Origin: Yponomeuta sedellus
Lineage: Eukaryota > Arthropoda > Insecta > Lepidoptera > Yponomeutidae
Reading direction: 5' to 3'
Assembly (NCBI GenBank): GCA_934045075.1
Contig: OW203736.1
Location: forward strand, 19,046,805-19,110,804
Length of the DNA: 64,000 nt
Below, one piece after another: positions 32,940-45,019 of this stretch (positions within the stretch are counted from its first letter, which is position 1; each line of letters begins with the position of its first letter). The notes below the pieces were generated by a model. That model was not told the DNA's origin and searched no databases. It saw nothing but the letters and a program-made list of their open reading frames with translations. The translations under genes and the position numbers were made by a program.

Positions 32940-33345
32940 TGATGGCCAGAGAGTGTTTAAAAAGACAGATAATGCTATCACCAACAATTATTTATACTTT
33001 CACACCTAAATATCCAATTGCTGGCAATGTAGTTATTGATTTAGTTCCATTTTTCCGAATGCTGCACGTCGTCAGAACACTACTGGATACTGACGGAAGT
33101 TCAGCGCTGGAGTGGTCCGCGTCTCCAGCATATGCTGAGTCAGAGCCCCTTTGCATTTGCCGCACCCACATGGTTTTTGCATTGTACTTTGTGTAGATTT
33201 GCTTGTGTCTATTTTTGTTGCTGTTTCTCCCATTGCTGTAAAATTTTGCTTTTTCCTGTGTTATTTCATTTGTTTATTTGCATCTGCAATACACACATAT
33301 AGTGTGTTTGTTAATAAATGTTTCATCTATCTATCTAAAATTGTC
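32940..33345 (+). repeat. LINE 3-prime end with ATCT tail
   Basis: The plus strand ends in aataaatgtttcatctatct, an AATAAA-type signal followed by ATCT units, directly before the LTR that starts near 33363. Short open frames inside have no motifs. Confidence 0.45.
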
Positions 33346-33362
33346 TGACGTTTAAATAAAGG

Positions 33363-33820
33363 AGTGACCCTTTAACTTGTCACATATATAGTCGCTAGAG
33401 ACTTTGAAACGCGCTTCATAAAGTTAAGTGAAAGTGGGCGGAGCAATTGGTCCGGCGGCGGCGGGAAGACAACAGATGTACGGTCACGTTTACTAACATG
33501 TATGCACTACAGTACCTTGTCAAAGTCAAAATTGACAATTTCTCACGCATCAGGCTAGAATAGGTCAACGTGACAAGGTTCTAACGTGTTTACATGTTAG
33601 TGCACGTGTTAAGGTAGACCAACCCCTCCAAATGTCATTCATCGGCACTTCTTCAAAGTAGGCCATGACGTCAATAGAATAATGCTGATGTTCTAATACT
33701 TTTATTATAAATAGCCTTAGCACCCTAGAATAATCAATATTGTAATAGTAATAACCCTAGTGGTAACTCTGTCCAATAAATAAATTATTTTTAAACAACT
33801 CCTCGGTCTTCAAATCTTAA
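33363..33820 (+). mobile_element. 5-prime LTR of a Gypsy-type (errantivirus-like) element
   Basis: Begins agtgaccctt, has a TATA-like tataaatag (33706) and an AATAAA signal (33776), and ends just before ttggcgcagccggtaggatc (33820-33839), which looks like a tRNA primer-binding site of the type used by 17.6/297-like insect errantiviruses. Length about 458 bp. No 3-prime LTR partner is present in the window, so the limits are inferred. Confidence 0.65.
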
Positions 33821-34213
33821 TTGGCGCAGCCGGTAGGATCTCAGCAGCTGGATCTATATCCATCGTCCGTTTCAACGGTTTAGTTGAGATCCCCGAACCA
33901 ACAAATTCATTAAGAGGAAGCCGAGCCGAAGCCCCTGAACAGCTGAGCAGCCAAGCAGCATCACTACCAGGACTGGAACGAGACTAGCAATATTCCGGAA
34001 CGTCATGCGAGCTACGGGACTGTGAGTACACCTTTTCACCATTCCTTTGCTCTACTTCCGTAACCCTATAATATTTATACGTGTAGTAGGGATTAGAAAA
34101 CGCCTTAATTACATAGTGTAGATAGTACGTTATTTGAGAATCCAACTTTTCTTGAATATCGTTGAGTAGTCAGTAGGTATTTTTACTTTAAATTTGGCAT
34201 TTTTTTTTTCACC

Positions 34214-34956
34214 ATGGAAGGTCTTGTGCGAGTTCCCATGGAAATGGTCAAAATAATACCAGTTTTCGATGGAGACTCCAGATTAATGCCACTCTTTATT
34301 AAGAAATGCGAATATATCCTTCAATCTTTCCAAGGGGGCAACGCCCCAAACGAATATTTGTTTCATGTCATAACTAGTAGACTTTCTGGGGAAGCCGCTA
34401 ATTTAGTTGGGGAGCGGGAACTTATATCAACATGGAATGAGCTGAAACATCTCCTTAGCCAACACTTCGGTGATCCAAGGTCCGAAGAATGTTTGGCATT
34501 AGAACTTGAATCAATAAGACGCAATAGATATGAAAGCTATTCGAATTTCTGCCATAGGATTCAACATCTACGAAGCATTTTATTTTCAAAAGTGAGTGAA
34601 ACCATCAATGATGCGAATGTGCGAACGGCTAAACATCACATCTATGACAACACGGCACTGAATGTTTTTCTCTTTAACTTGCCGACCCATTTAGTCAGGT
34701 TAGTGCGATTGCGCAATGTCACCACTTTGGAGGACGCTTTAAAAACCGTGTTGGAAGAGCAAAACTTCCAAACGGTGTACGAAAACAAAAACCCGCGGTT
34801 CAATACAAACAAAAACTGGGCAAATAATTCATTTAGCGGCCCAAATCAAAATCAATTTTTCCCTCCAAGGCGAGACAATACGCAAAGGCTACCAAGTGCC
34901 CGACTGCACCCAATTGTTCCCGAGCCAAGGACAAAGACAAATTCTTCTCCTTCTTC
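34214..34956 (+). pseudogene. Truncated gag of a Gypsy/errantivirus-type retrotransposon
   Basis: Open frame starting at the ATG at 34214, about 390 bases after the primer-binding site. It shows FDGDSRLMPLFIKKCEYIL, TWNELKHLLSQHFGDPRSEE and SYSNFCHRIQHLRSIL, the capsid-region signature of insect Gypsy-type gag. About 248 residues are gag-like; the last codons of the frame (34957-34996) are from an inserted repeat. No protease, polymerase or envelope region follows. This is a broken fragment. Confidence 0.8.
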
Positions 34957-35205
34957 AGGCTATATTAGTCTACTGCTGGACATAGCCCTCCCCTAATGAG
35001 CGAGCGCAAGGTTGTGCTACCATTTGGGGATAATGCCCATAATCCCCACGCTGGTCATGCGGGTTGGGGATCGCAGTTTAATGGAATTGTACTGCAAGGA
35101 GCGCTCCTGACCACCCCCCGGTTTGTCCCTTAGTCGCCTTTCACGATACCCGCGGGAAGAAAATGGGTTGGTGCTCTAGGCCGACCACCACACATGAATA
35201 AAATA
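34957..35205 (-). repeat. RTE-type tail plus second repeat interrupting gag
   Basis: 34957-35105 is, on the minus strand, the 'gggctatgtccagcag' tail seen at 31960-32030 and 12665-12712. 35105-35205 (cccggtttgtcccttagtcg, cgcgggaag, gccgaccaccacac) matches 58238-58310 next to the TAAA array in ATXN10. Confidence 0.7.
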
Positions 35206-35294
35206 CCAAAATTAAATCAAACAAAGTAAAGGCAAAGTTGTTTCCCCGAGGCAATTTCCGGAGAGGAAAAAGAGGAGTGCGCAACGTATTTGTT

Positions 35295-35455
35295 TACGGT
35301 AGTGACTTTGTTTTCTAAGTTATGAAGTTGTAGTAGTACCAGTCGCGGACGGTGAGCGTAAAAATCTGAAGTACAAACATACCTCAGCGCTTGCTACGTG
35401 CAATGGCCCAAGTATGAGGCTAAGTGCAGAAATCTTAGGTCTAACGGAGTGTTTT
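35295..35455 (+). repeat. S3 SINE fragment (3-prime part)
   Basis: Shares gactttgttttctaagttat and ctcagcgcttgctacgt...ggcccaa...tgaggctaagtgc with the S3 copy at 51700-51990. The tRNA-like head is missing. After it, 35600-35745 contains a 71-bp tandem duplication (atagaaataaaaataaagtc twice). Confidence 0.65.
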
Positions 35456-35734
35456 TATAAATAAGGCCGAAGGTACAGTTCGAAAAATAAATGAAGATCG
35501 AATTGCCACTTAATTCCAACTTTTTTTTTTCTGTGGCCGGACAGCTATTTCATCATTGAAAGAAATGGTAGGTAAATATTTTGCTTTAATCCATGTTATT
35601 TTAAAGTTAAAGTTGAATAGAAATAAAAATAAAGTCATTTCAAAGTAAAAGAAATATCCTACTATCCTTCCTACTAAATAGTTGAATAGAAATAAAAATA
35701 AAGTCATTTCAAAGTAAAAGAACTATCCTACTAT

Positions 35735-36301
35735 CCTTCCTACTGATAACATAAACGCGAAAGTTTGTATGTATGGATGGATGTTTATTACTCTTTCACG
35801 TAAAAACTACTAAATGGATTTTAATGACACTACAATAACATAGCTTACACATCAGAATGACACATACGAGTACGCTACAATTTATGAAGTTATTGCGTGA
35901 ATTGTCCAAAATATGACGGTTAGTGTCAAGTAAGTAGGAAAAAATCTACCATCTGCGAGCTATTCTGGTGTGCGCTGCCAAAACTGCTACAGTTACACAT
36001 ATATGTTATATATTGTATGATGGAAAAGAAAATGAAAAAATCGTTAAATATATTTTATAGGAGCATACTGCAGTAGCCACCTATAGGCCTGTGATTAGGC
36101 CTCTGCAGTGCTTAGTTACCGTATTTCTTATGTTGACAACTGTAACATTTCAATATTGTCAGGCCGTTATATTTTTCAAATGCGACGCAAAATATATTAT
36201 TAATTTATAATGTCGTAATGTTACTTCTTTTCTACGCCACGCTAATATAAGCTACTCGCAATACTTATCTTGCGCAGATGAAGTCGCGGGCACCAGCTAG
36301 T
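35735..36301 (+). mobile_element. Non-autonomous Helitron-like element
   Basis: Starts near atccttcctactgataacat, continues aacgcgaaagtttgtatg and ctctttcacgtaaaaactac, and ends gcgggcaccagctagt with the CTAGT terminus expected of Helitrons. No Rep/helicase coding sequence. Opening and closing phrases are those of common lepidopteran Helitron derivatives. Confidence 0.65.
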
Positions 36302-36575
36302 AGGTTAGTTAGACCTGAGATTACCGCACTTAGCCTCATAGTTGGGCCATTGTACGTAGCAAGCGCTGAGGTACGCTAACACTTCAGACACTAGGGTTCC
36401 CTTACGATGTTTACCTTCACCGTCAGCGAGTAGTATTGCTACTATAATTTCACAAATGTACATAACTTAGAAAACAAAGTCATTGGTACATCGGGTAGTC
36501 GGGTTCGAACCCACGACCTCCCGATTGAGAAGCCGGAGTTCTACACCGCTCCGTTACCACCGCTTTCAGCTAGAA
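36302..36575 (-). repeat. S3 tRNA-derived SINE
   Basis: The minus strand reads agcggtggtaacggagcggt (A box), then ggaggtcgtgggttcgaacc (B box), then the S3 body ending in gcacttagcc. It follows the Helitron CTAGT end directly. Confidence 0.75.
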
Positions 36576-36599
36576 GGTATATATTATTTAATAAAAACT

Positions 36600-36960
36600 C
36601 AGCTTATTTCAATTGAGTGGCTGTATAGAGAGTTAGAACCTTGCTCCAACAGATATGTAAAATAGAACTAGTTTATTTTATAATAGGACAGCTAAGAAGT
36701 ATTGGCGGACAGGCCGGACTGTCCAATATAGAACCATTTGGATGGCTTGCATGTGAGGAAAATAGCAGATCTTATTTTCATCACGTGCAGGCCGTCCAAA
36801 TGAGTTTACAAGAACGTAGAATTAGACATTTGATAGATACCTACTAAGCCTACTAACATAGTTTTTACCTTTAGTTTATATTTAGTTTTTAAGTTACTAA
36901 CATCACTATGGAACACTGTTTTTTTTCTTCAGAAATAAATGTGTATTATTATTACCTTTA
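36600..36960 (+). repeat. Possible LINE 3-prime end
   Basis: A 68-codon frame (36641-36847) precedes an AT-rich segment ending in aaataaatgtgtattattat, a probable LINE polyadenylation signal plus ATT tail. The peptide is unrecognised; it may be the end of an ORF2. 37057-37107 holds an imperfect hairpin (catagacgaagaagg against ccttctttgtctatg). Confidence 0.4.
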
Positions 36961-37609
36961 GCTCCTCAGGCAATTTCAGACCTACTTTTGGAGTATGAAT
37001 ATTTAATTCTAATAACTTAATCCCGCTTAAAATGTTCTGAGTGCCAGACTCAAGACCCGACCATAGACGAAGAAGGTATTCCCTTCCTTCTTACCTTCTT
37101 TGTCTATGACCCGACATACCTAATTACTTTTAATTTGTGTAGCCTTTGAAACAGTCTTTAGATACATATTGCGATTTGCGACCTGACCTTTAGCTGTTAA
37201 GCGTTAGATAGTTAAGTTTTTATTTAAATAGGAGGTACCGAAGGTCAGCAACAGCATCTCCAATCCCATGATAGCTCTTAACGCATACTTTATAAGGGCT
37301 GCTATCCAGCGGAGTGCAAATCCAATTCAGCTGGATGTGCAATAAGTTAATGCCTGTAAACTATCATCAGACACGCATCACAGATAGTTCTAATCGCGTA
37401 TGGGCGGGTCAAATGACATTAGGCTAGCGCCTACTTAGTTATTATGTATGTTACATTTTCTGAAAATGTTTATTAGAGTTCACACAGACAGAGCAGTCTC
37501 ACGGACTCACGGGGCATTCGCCGCGCGAAGCAGCTTGGTCAGGGTTTGTGTGGTCATGCCTCGACTGAGGAAAACGCAGGCACCACCTCGTCCAAGCCAT
37601 GAAAGTCGA

Positions 37610-37740
37610 CCATTAGCTCACTTAGGAGAGCGTTGGCACGGTTAGCCAGAGGTCGCGGTTTCGAGTCCCGGCATAGGTGGAATTTTTAGCCTTTAATTTT
37701 TTTTTTTAATTGTTCTTAGCACGGTTAAGTGCATTAAAAA
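37610..37740 (+). repeat. S2 SINE, diverged
   Basis: Contains agagcgttggcacggttagc, ggtcgcggtttcgagtcccg (B box) and the S2 tail ttagcacggttaagtgcatt. Confidence 0.65.
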
Positions 37741-39825
37741 GAATATAACCATAAAACAAGTTATGATTTTTATTCCATTGGTGACGCTAGTTAGCGCCGC
37801 TAAGCGCCGTAGGCTGGGCGCATGCTGAAATGCAGGTAACGCAACACAGATTTTGGCATAGAACGTCACTGAGCCACGTACGCTGCGGCACAGGCACGTG
37901 CGACGCAGATTATGTGTCGGCCCTGCTCTGCGTCTCGTTGCAATGCCGGCACGGATTTCTGCGCGACGCGTGCACGTCGAGGCGTGTTTAGTAACAATTT
38001 TGTCGCAATGATAGAACATTTAACTGAATTAGTTCGCTGTGAAACTTGTTTGTTTAATACAAATCATCCAAACACCTTTAACTTATTTAAAATATAGTAT
38101 TTACTGCCGCACTCAATGACGTCCATTAAATTTAATGTTTATTTAAATATCTTTCACTTATTATCAATGAAACAGAAAAGGAAAACAGCATACTTAACGA
38201 GAGATTAACTTTAATTAACGTTTCTGAGTTAGTGAAATATATTTTTGGATGCATGTCTAGTACATAATTTAATCATCTAAGTTTAGAATAAGTGGCTTGT
38301 TTGTGTTTAATCTCCGAATTACGTAAATAAATAAAATGTATTGCTCGAGTCACGAAGTAGGCTTGCTCAGCACCTACCCCAGCCTATCGGCTAAGCCCAC
38401 CTTTAATACGCAGAAATAGTACAATTTTTTTATTGGGTTTGGACTTTATTTCATTGTGATAAGGTTCAATTCAAAGTGGTAACTATTATTCCACATTCTG
38501 GTAAAGGGTTAAAGGGAATCTAAGCCGCAGGATTTCCCACGATGGTTTCCTTTACAGATAATGAGTAATGCCCGAGTCCCATGGTGCGAATTTCCAACAA
38601 GAGATAGCTGCGTATCACCCAGTCGGGTTTCCTCGACACGAGGATGCGTGTTTTAGTTTGACTAGTGTGTCTAGCACTGGCGGAAGCAAATATTAACTTC
38701 ACTAGTTACGTCCGTACCGCGTTCTTATCACCCGACACGAACGGATCAATAAATAAATTGAATAATGACAAAATTATCGTGGAACGGGAACGGAATATGA
38801 TGACCTCAGACCTAGTTACACTTAGGGTGGGTGTACACCGGCGGCCAGTCCAGTAGTTTACAGTTTACCCGGTTCATCATCTATCACCCATTATGTCCCC
38901 ACCGAGGGGCACGGGTCTCTTCCCTGAGGAAGGTATAGGCTATACTCCACCAGGGGGGCCAAGTCCGGATTCGTGGTTTAGTATAAACTTAATAATGTTT
39001 GGTTGTCTTGATAGTGTCAAACAAGACCAGCGGCAAAACGACCTTTTTTCATTTCGTTGACATATTTAGGGCTTCAAGGCATCGTAGACATGAATTTGCT
39101 ATTAATTTCCATTTGAAACCCTTCGCTTCTCCTCGATACCTCGTATGTGGGGTAAACCTCGTAAGTAAGTAAGTAACAGTAATTAGATAATTTATTTATT
39201 TCCTTCTCACAGAGGTTTTTAAACATAAAACATATACATTTATTTATTGTATTAAATCTATCGTCGAGTTAGCACCTATAACACAAGTCATTTAGTTGTA
39301 CTTAGTTAAAGGCTAACAAGATCTTTGTAATATGTCCATGAATATTTATTTATTTATTATTTAATTTGAGTAATCAGGACTTACTCCTATGTGAGAGGCT
39401 GGAGTCCATGAATTCTTGACAGATGATAATTTCAGCTAAGACATTGACTGACATTCTAATATAATTTGTAATTTTAAATTGACATTTATTCTGGTTCTGT
39501 TTACACAATTTGACATGTAACAAAAATTTAACTTATTCATTCATTTTTTTTTTTTTCTTATTTTCATTTTAATATATCATTAACTCTTTTTCAAATTGAC
39601 ATTATGTTTTATTACTCCGGAAAATTTTAATTTGAATTTGTTGACATTTTTATATTATATTGTTTCTAATGGTGGTGCCTTTTTTATAATTTGTACGCCT
39701 CATCAGGCAGAGCATGTATAGAACTAATTATTTTTTTTATATACATCCTATCAATGAACTCAATCTTCACAAATGAAATGATCCTGTGTGACAGATCTCC
39801 AGGCACCTCCAAATTGACCAAATTG
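37741..39825. other. POSH intron 1, repeat scraps, no gene
   Basis: A conserved repeat piece ttattccattggtgacgcta (37770) also occurs near 5273 and 62610. A SINE-like scrap lies at 38345-38640 (ggtttcctttaca...aatgcccgag). An R1 piece is at 38890-38985 and an S4 SINE tail at 39225-39360 (aaatctatcgtcgagttagc). Otherwise AT-rich with nothing recognised. Confidence 0.5.
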
Positions 39826-40292
39826 ACGGCCTCCGTGGCGCAGCGAGCGAAGCCGAGAATCTCGACGAAATTCTCGGCTTCGATCCCCGGCCGGGTCAAA
39901 CTAGGAAACGAACTTTTCTATTTTGTTTAGGTCTAGGATCGTTATCAACCCTTGTATGTCCCCACTGCTGGGGCACGGGTCTTTTCCTGCATCGCAGGAA
40001 GGTTAGGCCATACTCCACCACGGGGGCCAAGTCCAGGTTGGCAGAGGATATTAAGACAGTGGTGGCGTGCTTTACTGTTAGAAATTATCAAGCCGCCCAT
40101 AAGGCCTCAGACATGGTTTAACGACTGCCATTACATGACACCCGGCACCAACGGCTTAACGTACCTTGCGAAGCACGGAAGCGCTCGGAAAAATGCCACT
40201 GGCGGTAGTCACGGAACGGTCACCCATCCCGCACCTGACCGCGCCTGTTGTTGCTTAATTCAAGTGATTGATTCCAATCATTCGGTTCGATA
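39826..40292 (+). repeat. S4 SINE head joined to a full R1 repeat
   Basis: 39826-39925 is the tRNA-like head of S4 (cctccgtggcgcagcg, ttcgatccccggccgggtc), and 39948-40292 is an R1 copy beginning atcaacccttgtatgtcccc. The A-to-B box spacing of the S4 head contains an inverted repeat (gccgagaatctcgacgaaattctcggc). Confidence 0.7.
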
Positions 40293-40432
40293 ACTTGTTT
40301 GCATCATGCGGTACATTATATGGTCTTAAATATTAGATTCCAGATCACAACATGAGCCCTGTAAGGGCATTGTAACGTGAATACGAATCGTAAGGGATAG
40401 TGAGAGATGGCATCTGTATAAATCCAAATTGA

Positions 40433-40690
40433 CGGCCTCGGTGGCGCAGCGGTTTGGCACGCTGATTGCAAAACCGAAATTCTCGGGTTCGATCACCGGC
40501 CGGGTCAAACTTGGAAACTAACTTTTCTAGTTTGTTCGGGTCTTAGATGTTATCTATGTATTTATTGTTTTAAATCTATCGTCGCGTTAGCACCTATAAC
40601 GCAAGTCATTTAGTTGTACTTAATAGGTGTAGGGCTATGTGAGGTCTGTGTAATATGTCCATGAATATAAATAAGGCCATAAAACTGTGG
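40433..40690 (+). repeat. S4 tRNA-derived SINE, complete
   Basis: Head: cctcggtggcgcagcggttt and ctcgggttcgatcaccggcc. Body: aaatctatcgtcgcgttagc and aacgcaagtcatttagttgt, ending gtccatgaatataaata. Another copy is at 49640-49880. It could be mistaken for a tRNA, but the anticodon arm and acceptor do not pair. Confidence 0.75.
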
Positions 40691-40734
40691 TGGTAGTGGT
40701 CAGCTGATCATGACGATGACCACCGCGCGTTTTT

Positions 40735-40930
40735 GAGAAAAAGGGTGTCTTTTTTGAACTAAAACTTTCGCAAGCACAACACATTGTAGACTGTAGACTT
40801 TTAGTCCGGATAGCTACTTAAGGGTGTTGTTATATCGGAAGAATCCGACCAGGTTTCGCTCCGATTCGCAGAGCTTAATCATGGTGAGCAGAGACGTTGC
40901 TCGCGTCGTCGGTTGCTCGTCTCACACAAC
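40735..40930 (+). repeat. Piece of the 61868 foldback element
   Basis: Shares gacttttagtccggat, gggtgttgttatatcggaag and gattcgcagagcttaatcat with the element at 61868-62215. Confidence 0.6.
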
Positions 40931-41102
40931 AGTTAAAACATTGTAGACTTTTATATTATTATTATTTATTTATTTCCATGTTTTAATAATAAATTGTAAA
41001 CTACAAAAAGGGTGTCGTCTTTCCTTTTGAGGTACGGAACCCAACAGGATTCTAGAATAATATGGACATCTAGTTATGAGCTACTAAAAGCTAGACCGAA
41101 CA

Positions 41103-41164
41103 ATAACAAGAAGACAATGTAACAGCTTGACATATCAAGCTGTTATAAATTGTCTTCTTGTTAT
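41103..41164. other. 62-nt near-perfect hairpin
   Basis: Left arm ataacaagaagacaatgtaa and onward through cagcttga pairs with tcaagctgtt...attgtcttcttgttat across a 4-base loop, with a 2-base bulge. It could be a small foldback element or a pre-miRNA-like structure; nothing shows it is expressed. Confidence 0.55.
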
Positions 41165-42349
41165 CTTTTCATTCCAAGTAGACGTCTACTGTCATTAATC
41201 CCGACTATGATAAGACCAACATTGTAATGAATCTATTATGCTATAAATGTTACTTATAGGCTATAAAGAAAATTAATCTCATTGTTTTTAAACTGCAGAA
41301 TCTCTCACAGTTTAGAGCAAATAACTGCAGGGTTTACAAATTCTACGGCATAGATGGCAAACCAGTGGCACGTGTGCCATTGATGGCACGTGACAAAATA
41401 TTTAGGGCATGCGACCGATCAAGAAAGTACAGTGCTACACAAGAAATAAGTCTCGTGGATGTACCTGCGCAGATGAACAAATTTTGGATTAGCGGCAAAT
41501 TGATCGACCAATCAGATAGTTTGATTTTATGGCAGGCCGCGCGCCTTTGTTGCTGTTGGTTGATTCAACGTCATCGATGCAGGTGACTATTAGTTTGGCA
41601 ATATTAGCGTGAGCGAAATGGGTAGCGCTACTGCGGCAATCAATTCTGCCCCTTAACCGTGTCGGTTAAAGATCATGTTGAATGTACTTATAGCTTCGGG
41701 TAGTTTCGTTACACTTCTTCCTAGTCTGCGCAAACGTAGATTCCCGAAGGGACTTTTATGATGTGTAGTACTGTAACAAAGTTCACTAGGATAGGAAGTG
41801 CAACGAACCCCATACCATTTATTACTACAGCATAGTGCATTTTTGTTGCTTAACTTACAATCAGTGTTGAGTTGATAGTATTGATTTTCCCAATAACCTC
41901 TAACTGAAATGTTTTTTATGACATGTCTTTGTCTATGGCCTCAGTAAACACTTTTTATTGAAATGGCACGATGATCCACAAAGGTTCGCCGTCCCTGCTC
42001 GAGAGTATAAACAATGCACTTTACTGCAATTTTTTATTCACCCAAAGCATGTATTACTGTCCTCGATCAATTTGGCAATCTCGCCTTTCGATATTGTGCA
42101 AAATAAGTTCGGGTTTAAACTAGAATTTCATATTAGTTTTGAGTTGAGCGAGACTGGATACGCTCATCGCAATCTAGTTTTAGCTGTCCGAAAATGGGTA
42201 GCATTTTGTAACGTGCTTCGAAAATAACAAAAGAGGACAAAGGGGCCGATTCTCGCCCACGCTAATTGAAAGCGTATACGCAAAATATTCGGAAGCTTAA
42301 GACATAATGTCGCATAAAAATAAGATCTGATAACTCGTCAGCCAGATGT
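41165..42349. other. POSH intron 1, no recognised feature
   Basis: Open frames at 41365-41586 and 41958-42227 (plus) lack known motifs and splice support. I cannot assign them. Confidence 0.4.
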
Positions 42350-42520
42350 CGCTGCTTGTACGTAATACAGAGAATAGTGTTAAGAGGTTCGAAATTTCAC
42401 TGATGCCGGTGAGTCGCCCATTGGCTCAGTTGGATAGAGCGCTGGCACGGATAGCCAGAGGTCGCAGGTTCGAATCCCGGCATGGGTGGAATTTTTAGCC
42501 TCTAAATAGGTTTTTAAAAC
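42350..42520 (+). repeat. S2 tRNA-derived SINE
   Basis: gcccattggctcagttggat (A box), then ggtcgcaggttcgaatcccg (B box), then atttttagcctctaaatagg. Confidence 0.78.
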
Positions 42521-42904
42521 TCGACAGTCATTAGACGGTTATTTTCTCATTCGAATGCAATCCAGCATGGCGATCAGAATACAGTTTTTGGCTGTCGCTC
42601 GACTTTTTACGTGGAATTCCAAGTCATCAGCCTTAGAGTCGTATACGACTTATTTGCGAATGAAGTGAGAATTGGCTCCCAGACATTCCGTAGTCATAGC
42701 GTCCGTTTATCTGTCTGTCTGGCATTATTAAATCCATACCGAACAGAAAATATACGAAATTTGTGCTATACTCCTTTTTGCTTGCATCTGAATTTACCAC
42801 GCGTTTGGAACAAGCACTTTGCCAGAAACCAAATGATATTTTACACCTTTTACCTCAACCCTCCCTTAAAACAATATGATAAAATATTTCATATCTTAAA
42901 TTAT

Positions 42905-43125
42905 GTCAGTGGAATGCACCCGAATAGGTGGGCGAAACTCGCCACTGAGTAGGTGCCACACGACGGACATCGACATCGAGGCCGGCCTCGAAGACGGTGG
43001 AGAGATGATCTAGACAACAATCTGCCGGAGGGGTCTGACGTGGCCCAGGACATAAAACTCTGGACTGAATTGGGGGAGGCCTTCGCCCAGCAGTGGGACA
43101 CAAACATAGAGGCTACGTAAAAAAA
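42905..43125 (+). mobile_element. RTE-type LINE ORF2 C-terminus
   Basis: MHPNRWAKLATE, a stop, then GRPRRRWRDDLDNNLPEG and LWTELGEAFAQQWDT: the classic end of RTE/BovB-like ORF2 in moths. One nonsense codon (at about 42950). 5-prime truncated. Confidence 0.78.
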
Positions 43126-43163
43126 AATCTTAAATTAACTGCGTGTAAATCCTGTTTCATACG

Positions 43164-43515
43164 TTATCAACTCTTATATGTCCCCACTGCTGGGGCACGG
43201 GTCTCTTTCTGCATCGCAGGAAGGTTGAGCCATACTTCACCACGGGGGCCAAGTCTTGTTGGTGGAGGATTGTAAGACAGTGGCGGGCCTTACTGTCAGA
43301 AGTTATCAAGCCGCCCATAAGCCGCGCTTAACGACTGCCATTACATGACAGCCGGCACCAACGGCTTATCGTGCCTTGCAAAGCACGGAAGCGCTCGGAA
43401 AAATGCCTCTAGCGGTAGTCACGGAACGGTCACCCATCCTGCACCTGACCGCGCCTGTTGTTGCTTGAGTTAGTAATTGGTTTCAATCACTCGGTTCACC
43501 TAGGCTACAAGCGCT
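43164..43515 (+). repeat. R1 dispersed repeat
   Basis: Copy of the family described at 5948, with an internal gap near 43325. Directly followed by an RTE-tail remnant at 43595-43722 (GRTHDLFAGL-type frame, then cccagcagtgggacacaatc). Confidence 0.72.
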
Positions 43516-44261
43516 TCCTGTTTCATTCACCATACACGTACCTGTAAACTTAAGACGTTCCTATATATATATTTTTTGCATTTCAACCCTAAATGGAGAT
43601 GGCGGGACGAACGCACGACCTTTTTGCCGGGCTGGCAAGGGGTGGCTTTGAACAGGGAGGAGTGGAGGGCAAAAGGGTAGGCCTTTGCCCAGCAGTGGGA
43701 CACAATCGCGGGTACATAAAAAAACCCTAATTGATAGTGTATGTTGTGCACGCGCATAGACCCGTTTCACATTTCCACTCCGACTTCCCAAAGTTTCCTG
43801 GAAGAAATCTGATGAAAGATAAGCTCGCCTTTGTACATGTGTTTTCTTGCATTGTATATCTTTTTTGTGTTTTTCGTGTGCAGACAGGACACGGGCAAGT
43901 GGTAGTTCTCTAATGGGTACGTGTGTGACATTTTCATTAACATTATCAATGGCTAAAACATTAAGCCATATAAAGAAACTTGTAAACAGCCCACATCCTT
44001 GAAGACTCAATATTTGCATTCGTTAAACAGATATTAGATATCTAATCGCACGCGATTATGTTATCGACAATTCAGCGAATCAAGGTTTCCTTGCAGCCTT
44101 CAGCTGTCTTCAACCTAGTTTTTTTTATTGTAATTTTATATTTACCTAGCATAGACATCAGAGTTGCACATAGTGTAAGTAAGCTAACTCCTACTCTTAG
44201 GACTCTGACTAACAGATTATTTACTCTCTCAAGACTTATTTTATTGTTACAAATAAACATT

Positions 44262-44456
44262 TTCATTTAACATTTACATACAGGCACATACATTGCTTTT
44301 GGCCCCACACTAGGATAACAGAAACCAGAAACAACGACATCACAAACATGTAAACATCCAAGACCTGGAGTTTTTTTTGTCCCCAGCCGCGGTTCGAACC
44401 CGGAACCTCTTGCATGGTAGGCAGATGCGCTACCGCTACGCCACAGAGGCCGTTAT
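44262..44456 (-). repeat. S1 tRNA-derived SINE
   Basis: The minus strand reads ctctgtggcgtagcggtagc (A box) and ccgggttcgaaccgcgg (B box), then the S1 body (catgtttgtgatgtcgttgt) and a tail in gtaaatgtta. Confidence 0.78.
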
Positions 44457-44847
44457 TATTAGTTATTTTATTTAGTATTACCACAGATTAGATAATAGTT
44501 ATTACATTATTAATTAGTATTACGTTATTTCAGTATTACATACATTAAATATCTGCCGCATAAGCTTTTATCTCTATTCTAATATTTATTTTCTATTATT
44601 AGAATAGGTCAGGTTTCCTCACGATGTTTTCCATCGTGAGGAAACCTGAGTGCCTGAGGTGACAACATCACCGTCCCCTACACTGGGATGTCGATTGGCT
44701 GCATTGTGCTAGAGGCATATCCGAAGCCGATTAGTGATGTGAACCGATTACAATTTTTAGCAACGGTATTTTCCAATTACTTAGGTTTAAGTAAAGAAAA
44801 AAAAAGGGTTGAAAGCGAATTGTTAAAATATTGTTGTTGTTTAGCAA

Positions 44848-45019
44848 GTAACTTGTTGGTTTTGGATAAAAGAAACTACTCATTTTATGTTTTTTATTTT
44901 TCAAATGAGATTATGTACGGTATGTAAATTTTGTAACTTGTTGGTTTTGGATAAAAGAAAATGAGTAGTCATTTTATGTTTTTTATTTTTCAAAGGAGAT
45001 TATGTACGGTATGTAAATT
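44848..45019 (+). repeat. Tandem duplication of about 86 bp
   Basis: The block from gtaacttgttggttttggat to gtacggtatgtaaattt occurs twice in a row (44848 and 44933), differing by a small rearrangement around actactcat/atgagtagtcat. No coding significance. 45020-46079 contains nothing recognised. Confidence 0.7.

Noticed and set aside
43527..44019. Overlapping minus-strand frames near 43.5-44.0 kb
   Set aside because: They cover an RTE tail and a dispersed repeat in the wrong strand; no motif supports them.
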